Both the position numbers and the translations under genes were made by a program. 64,000 bases of DNA from Liriodendron chinense (lineage: Eukaryota > Streptophyta > Magnoliopsida > Magnoliales > Magnoliaceae), in NCBI GenBank assembly GCA_003013855.2, contig PVNU02000868.1, forward strand, positions 682,001 through 746,000, in the 5' to 3' direction. The notes under the pieces are model-generated. The model did no database searches, was not told where the DNA came from, and was given only the letters and a program-made list of their open reading frames with translations. This document shows positions 59,501 to 64,000 of this stretch, piece by piece; the stretch's first letter is position 1, and every line of letters starts with the position of its first letter.

Positions 59501-62500
59501 GATTGTTGGCAATGTGAACGGCAGCTTGATTATCATAGTGCAAAGGAATGTGATTAGAAGGATGATAGCCAAGTTCTTATAAGAGGGTTCGAAGCCAAAC
59601 AAGTTCACATGTTGCATGAGCCATCACCCTACACTCCACTTCGGCAGAAGTGCGTGTAACAACGAACTGCTTATTACTCTTCCAGGTGACAATATTACCA
59701 TCGACGAACGTACAGTATCCAGAGGTAGATTGTCGATCATATAGACTTCTAGCACAATCAACATCGGAGTAGCCCGAAAGGTGAAGATGACCACGTTGTT
59801 GAAAAAGAAAGCCTTTGCCCAGTGCAAACTTGAGATACCTAAGGATACGATACACGACCGTCAAATGCATGGTACGAGGGACATGCATGAATTGACTAAC
59901 AACATCCACAACATAAGAAAGATCCGATCAGGTAATAGTGAGATAAATAAGTTAACCAACCAACCGACGGTACATCCCTGGATCAAAGAGGAGAGCACCA
60001 TCATCAAGATTGAGTTTCATAGTAATATCCATAGGCATAGTTGCAGGCTTGCATGTTAACATCCCTGTCTTTGAGAGTAGATTAAGGGCATATTTTCTCC
60101 GTGAGAGCACCAGTCCCGACTTCAATCGAGCGACTTCAATCCCCAAGAAATAACAAAGAGCCCCTAGGTCTTTGATCTCAAATCGAGTTTTGAGGAAAGA
60201 TTTAACAACCATCATTCCCTCAATATCATCTCCAGACAATACAATGTCATCCACATAGACAATTAGTACCATATCGTTTGGCTGCGAATAAATCCAAAAT
60301 CCAGAAGAGCATGACTAAAATTGATTTCTTTAGGCAATGCACAAGGGGTGAATTGTGAGAACTGTGAGGCATGGAAAAACCCAGGGTTGGTCCATATAGT
60401 CCTCCTCAACAAGATTATCAGGTAAGAAGGCATTTTTCACATGTAGTTGAAATAAGGGCCAAGACAAATTTACAGCCACAGAGATAACCACACGATAGAG
60501 CTAAATTTTGCCATAAGAGAGACTGTCTCAAAGTTTTGTGACCAATTATGCCTTATAACGATCGACGAAACCAACTGGATGATACTTGGTGGTGTAAACT
60601 TATCGGCATCCAACAGTTTGTTTTCCTTCAGGTAAGGAAACAAGCTCCCAGGTATTATTTTTTTCCAGTGCCTGCATTTCTTCCATCATAGCCTTAGTAT
60701 AGTCAGGGCTACTCATGGCTTCCTTCAAAATGTGCGAGGTAGCAAAGGAGGATGTGGAGGTTGTAAAAGACTGGAAGGAAGGTGGAAGATGGTAGTAGGA
60801 AACAAAATTACTGATTGGATGCTTTGTGCATGAGCGGGAAGGTTTACGTAAGGCGATGGGAAGATCGCCATGGGGTTGAGTGAGAACTTATACCTGAACC
60901 ACCAACAGGAGCAGATAAAGTGGTAGGAGTGTGATCAGTAGAAGTTTTAGTTCGTCGATGATACACAAGAATAGGTTTTGGGACAGATGGGGGAGAGATA
61001 CCATATCATCATTGAGACATAAAACTGGAAGAGGTATAGGGTTAGAATTAGACTATATGATGCGGACATCAGTGGTGCACCCTTTAGAGTGTACCAGAGG
61101 AGGCGACGTCGCAGATCGAGTGTTGGAGCAGACGAGTTGATGTGGATGAACGCCGGGCCCATTGGGCCCATTTTCTGATGCGTTACGAGTACGCGAGTTG
61201 CAGGATCGCGCAGGAGCATCATGACCGCTGGACCATGGAGCGGATTTACATTTAGGCGCTTTTCTATTTATTTCCTTGTTTCTAGGCGCTTTAGTGTCGT
61301 TATTTACTTTAGACGTTTTTATGTTATTTCTTTGGTTTTTAGGCACTTTAGTGCACTTTTTTTATTTCGCAGCTTATATATACTGTGAGAACCCTATTTC
61401 GAAATTAGGAATGAATAGAAAATTCGTGAGTTTCTTCCTCTTTGTTGAGAGATTAGGGTTTCAGGATTGGCCCTCGGGTGTTGAGGATTCCACCCCGGAG
61501 TTTCCGTTTTCTCTTCTCTCTTTCTTCAAGGTGCGAGGAAAGGTAAGCTTCTTTTGATTCCTAATTCGTACTTCATGATAACCCATTGTTTTTCGACATC
61601 CCTCGTCCTTTTCTGAAACCCCCCCCCTTTTTGGTACGATCGAAAAGAGGGATGCCTAGCCACGATAACCGGATCCAAACTTGACTGTGGACTGGTCTAT
61701 GCTAGATCTGGGATATCCTCATATCCCTAGATCCTCCCTATTTTACGATTTTACATGGTTTTATGCAAAGGGGCATGATCCGGACGGACGGAATTCATCT
61801 TCGTGTTGAGATTTGTTAGTTTCCTCTGATTGAAAGTAGTTAGTTTCGTAATTTTATTATTTGAATATCTTCCAACTTGATATACATGCATCTAGGGTTA
61901 GATCATCACATGCCCCTGCATCACTATATAAACTCCCCTTGACTAGCAATAGGATGGTGTAGAGATCTCTCTTCAGTAGAAAAGTATGGAACTCTACGAA
62001 GAATGTGACATATGCTGACACATACCTGTTACAGGTCAAAGGATTACAATACTTATACCTCTTCTGAGACCGAGGGTAACCTAAGAAAACACACTTTATG
62101 GCCCGAGGACTCAGCTTGTCATTGCTCCCATCAAGAATATGAAGAAAGCATGTACGCTAAAAAACTTTAGGTGGTAACGGAAATGGTTTGTCCTGTGGGT
62201 GCAATATTTCAAATGAAGATTTGTGTGTTAGTATTCGAGATAGAATGCGATTAATCAGAAAAACAGTAGTAAGGCATCATCATCGAATCGTTTTGGAAGA
62301 TTCATACCAAGTAGAAGGGCGTGAGTAACTTCAAGAAGGTGACAATTCTTTTGCGTAGCTACACCATTTTGTTGAGGGGTGTGTGGACATGATGTACGGG
62401 ACAAGATACCATGATCTTGCAAGAAAGACAAAAGGCATTCGACATATGCTTGATGGGGCATTGAAATTGGTTGGCCACTTCGTTGTAAAAAAGCTTGAAC

Positions 62501-63390
62501 ATATCAAAAACTTTATGCTTGGGTTTTAAAAGATAAACCCAAGTCATCCGTGTGCAATCATCAATAAATATAACAAAATATTTATATAAAAAAAAGCGAG
62601 GTAACAAAAGCAGGACGCTAAACATCCAAGTGGACCAACTCATAGGGTATGGATTTCCTCTCAGATAAATTAGGAGCAAACACAGCCCGATGATGTGCTA
62701 GATACCTTTGAGCAGGAGGCACATGCACACATGGATCTTCCTTTTATCAACTAATAAACACTGACATCCAAGTTGGTACTAGGCCACACAGACATAATCA
62801 GACCAAAAGCAGAAAGTACATTCTCCAGTAGTTTGCCGCAAAGAGTAGCAGGCCCGCCGTTGCATGCTTACTGAACACTGCTTGCATGCCAACATGGCTG
62901 TCCCCAGCGTACAATGAGCCCAAATTTCTGCAGTTTTTTCTCTTGGCATTTGTGTTGTGATCAATGACTTGTTTGGTTTTGCCATGAAATTTGCACCTAA
63001 ATTACTTGAAACTGTTACATTTGAGCATTTGTGCCAAATACGTGGTTGATGCCAATGCTAGGAAAGAAGTAGGTTTCTCTCCAAGTTTATTTTTCTTGCA
63101 TTTTGTTAATTATTGCCTTTAATAAATTGAGTCAAAAGTAAAAAGGATTGCGTATGAAGCTATATTACATGGTTAAGCTTAGTGCGTTCCATGATACTAG
63201 TTTACTTCTATATATCTCTTTGTTACAGAAGGGAAAACATCTCAGGGAGACAAGGCAGTTGCAAAGTCTGGGCTTTGGCGCTGCTCCATTTGTACATATG
63301 ATAATGATGAAAGTTTGTCTTCATGTGATATATGTGGAGCTGTTCGGGATTCTTCTGTCAGCATTTCCAATAATGGTGCTGAGAAAGCAG
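56328..63390 (+). CDS. HBS1: HBS1-like translational GTPase (HBS1/SKI7), N-terminal exons; continues past window
   Basis: Exon 56324-56421 starts at ATG 56328 and encodes MPRKVYHGVDYDEEYDD then an Asp/Tyr-rich acidic run. Exon 63229-63390 (phase-1 junction after a TGTTACAG acceptor) encodes EGKTSQGD...KSGLWRCSICTYDN and ...CDICGAV. The W-x-C-x2-C-x10-C-x2-C layout is a RanBP2-type zinc finger. This order, acidic MPRK start then a single zinc finger, is that of plant HBS1-like proteins. These act with Pelota in rescue of stalled ribosomes, and splice variants serve the exosome-linked SKI7 role. The eEF1A-like GTPase domain is outside the window. The last bases, TTTCATGCAG, may be the next acceptor. 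Confidence 0.88.
56500..56628. repeat. (GA)n and (AC)n microsatellites in HBS1-like intron
   Basis: About 25 GA units to 56551, then a duplicated GAATAAATCTTAGTCC word, then about 10 AC units at 56608-56627. Confidence 0.95.
56629..57265 (+). other. HBS1-like intron sequence, no gene
   Basis: Nothing recognised. Confidence 0.5.
57266..57540. repeat. Family A-related MITE
   Basis: GGGGGCCCACTTTGGTCTGTG at the left and CACACACCATGGTGGGCCCC at the right. The core CCATCCATCAAGG / CAACTATTAGATGGGCCACC is related to but distinct from the main family. Confidence 0.6.
57850..58375. repeat. Second family A-related repeat
   Basis: TGTGTGGGGCCCATGTGATG, CCAACCCGTCCATCAGATG and CAGGTGGGCCACATCATGG start it. 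GTGGGCCCCACATCTGG near 58342 may be the inverse end. Confidence 0.45.
58376..58790. repeat. Direct tandem duplication, about 185 bp, two copies or slightly more
   Basis: The phrases ATTGGAGCA(T/C)GCC-CTCATACTTAAAAATC, AATTGTGAAAAAAA, TTTGCCCAAAATG-GAATAAATCAA and GAAACTAGTTA recur in the same order from about 58378 and 58566. Part of the second unit repeats again in the tail. Confidence 0.8.
58791..59165 (+). other. HBS1-like intron, no gene
   Basis: Contains a GGAAGAAGAG-rich purine stretch (59065-59135). This could be part of the left LTR of the Copia relic (CT-rich on its strand). Confidence 0.4.
59577..60272 (-). pseudogene. Copia RT and RNase H relic
   Basis: Two open stretches in different frames cover the YVDD active site, the GIEV-x-R block and RNase H. 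The catalytic YVDD is intact, but the upstream half of RT is broken by several stops. Confidence 0.75.
61100..61850. repeat. Non-Copia insertion inside the Copia relic (LTR-like)
   Basis: No Copia similarity. TAGGCGCTTTT, TAGGCGCTTTAGTG, TTAGACGTTTT and TAGGCACTTTAGTGC form a spaced repeat (61250-61360), followed by TATATATACTG and a CT-rich, 5'-leader-like part. The layout (repeats, TATA, leader) resembles a promoter-bearing LTR, possibly Gypsy. Ends unresolved. Confidence 0.45.
62761..63228 (+). other. HBS1-like intron, last part before zinc-finger exon
   Basis: No gene; ends with a T-rich polypyrimidine stretch and TGTTACAG acceptor. Confidence 0.6.
63229..63390 (+). CDS. HBS1: HBS1-like exon with RanBP2-type zinc finger
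   Basis: 162 nt, phase 1 to phase 1. Four cysteines of the finger lie in CSIC and CDIC. After the finger a Ser/Asn-rich linker ends ...NNGAEKA at donor GTGAAT. Confidence 0.9.
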
Positions 63391-64000
63391 GTGAATAATA
63401 TGCTTTGGAAACTATTTTCTTTCAGATTGCAAAGATGTAAATTACATCACCATCACCCTCACCATCTAAGCCCTATCTTGACTACTTGGGGCCGGCTACA
63501 CAAATAGTGTACTGTCATTACAGTTTATTGAGGACTGTATCCTTAGTTAAATCATATGTGCCTACATGGATAAATTAAGTGCTGTAAATCGACCTCTGTC
63601 CTGCCTTGATTCCTTTGTAAGCATGCTCCCACACAAGTGCACTTTCCTGGAACTCATGGCTGACATTTGCCAATGTGCACATGTGTGGCATCCAAGCCAT
63701 CGTCAGGTGGGCACCAGGCATAGATCATTCAGATGTCTTGGGCCAAAAAAATAGGCTGGTCCACTTATCAGGTTGGCCATGTGTATAAAAGAACGAATCT
63801 GTTAATAATTTTGATCAACTATCCCCATTAAATGCAGATATTTGGCCCGCAATATTGCAGACTGGGCTGTGAATGTGTGAACTTTGAGCACCTGGAAAGG
63901 GCACTTGTGCGAGTGCTATTTGCATCTCATCTAGCATTTTTTCTGCTGCGTCATGTTCATGCCCCTCTGGTCAGTTATAGAGTGGAGCTGTTTCATGCAG
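63391..64000 (+). other. HBS1-like intron after zinc-finger exon
   Basis: No further exon seen. The final ten bases, TTTCATGCAG, form a plausible splice acceptor exactly at the window edge. Confidence 0.5.

Larger units (their letters stand above)
59166..62760 (-). mobile_element. Copia retrotransposon relic antisense in HBS1-like intron
   Basis: Minus strand. The polypurine tract AACTTAAGGGGGAG ends at about 59298. RNase H (VVSQFMHVPRT..., DVDCARSLYDRQSTSGYCTF, AEVECRVM) lies at 59577-59909. RT (LIVYVDDIVLSGDD at about 60265-60225, GIEVARLKSGLVLSRRKY) lies at 59952-60272. An RT N-terminal segment (KNNTWELVS) lies near 60650. The integrase core (FIDDCTRMTWVYLLKPKHKV; TPQQNGVA) lies at 62255-62679. 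Frames are broken and an unrelated segment (61100-61850) interrupts it. The 3' LTR lies between about 59166 and 59297; its outer end is unclear and no 5' LTR was found. Confidence 0.75.

Overview
This is a repeat-dense stretch of plant nuclear DNA. The repeat landscape is made of long-terminal-inverted-repeat MITEs that recur every few hundred bases, plus Copia, Gypsy-like and L1 retroelements. The introns are kilobases long. Together these suggest a woody flowering plant with a large genome. From memory the dominant MITE resembles repeats seen in magnoliids, but that placement is an inference. No prokaryotic features, CRISPR arrays, rRNA genes or convincing tRNA genes were seen.

Two real protein-coding genes can be assembled exon by exon. 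(1) On the minus strand, a DMT-superfamily sugar-phosphate/nucleotide-sugar translocator has nine coding exons from 30930 down to 5009. They join in phase to an uninterrupted 383-residue protein. A probable non-coding first exon lies near 32.8-33.15 kb. About 24.8 kb of the 25.9 kb between start and stop codon is intron. The introns hold an L1 element, further L1 pieces, a Copia fragment, a Gypsy-like LTR, a hAT MITE and tandem duplications. (2) On the plus strand, from about 53.8 kb to beyond the window end, is the 5' part of an HBS1-like (HBS1/SKI7) translational GTPase gene. The MPRK-type acidic N-terminus and the RanBP2-type zinc finger are visible. A 6.8 kb intron between them carries an antisense Copia relic. 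The GTPase domain lies outside the window.

Layout: 1-4.9 kb, intergenic MITEs. 5.0-33.1 kb, translocator gene. 33.2-41.4 kb, intergenic MITE cluster (Mutator-like family, a 62-bp palindromic insertion, Tourist-like copies). 41.4-48.5 kb, a minus-strand Copia element with two LTRs and a 5-bp target duplication, interrupted by about 1.8 kb of other repeat. 48.9-52.7 kb, more MITEs and an inverted LTR-LTR unit with its own target duplication. 52.9-53.4 kb, tandem repeats carrying CACGTG boxes upstream of the HBS1-like gene. 53.8-64.0 kb, the HBS1-like gene.

The two genes are unrelated in function and face away from each other across about 20 kb of nested repeats. I found no convincing new multi-gene system. 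The most interesting points are structural: possible exonisation of a Copia-like fragment in frame with HBS1, a 62-bp near-perfect palindrome with a perfect 9-bp target duplication, a tail-to-tail LTR dimer with target duplication, and clusters of GC-rich palindromes in unrelated LTR-like sequences.
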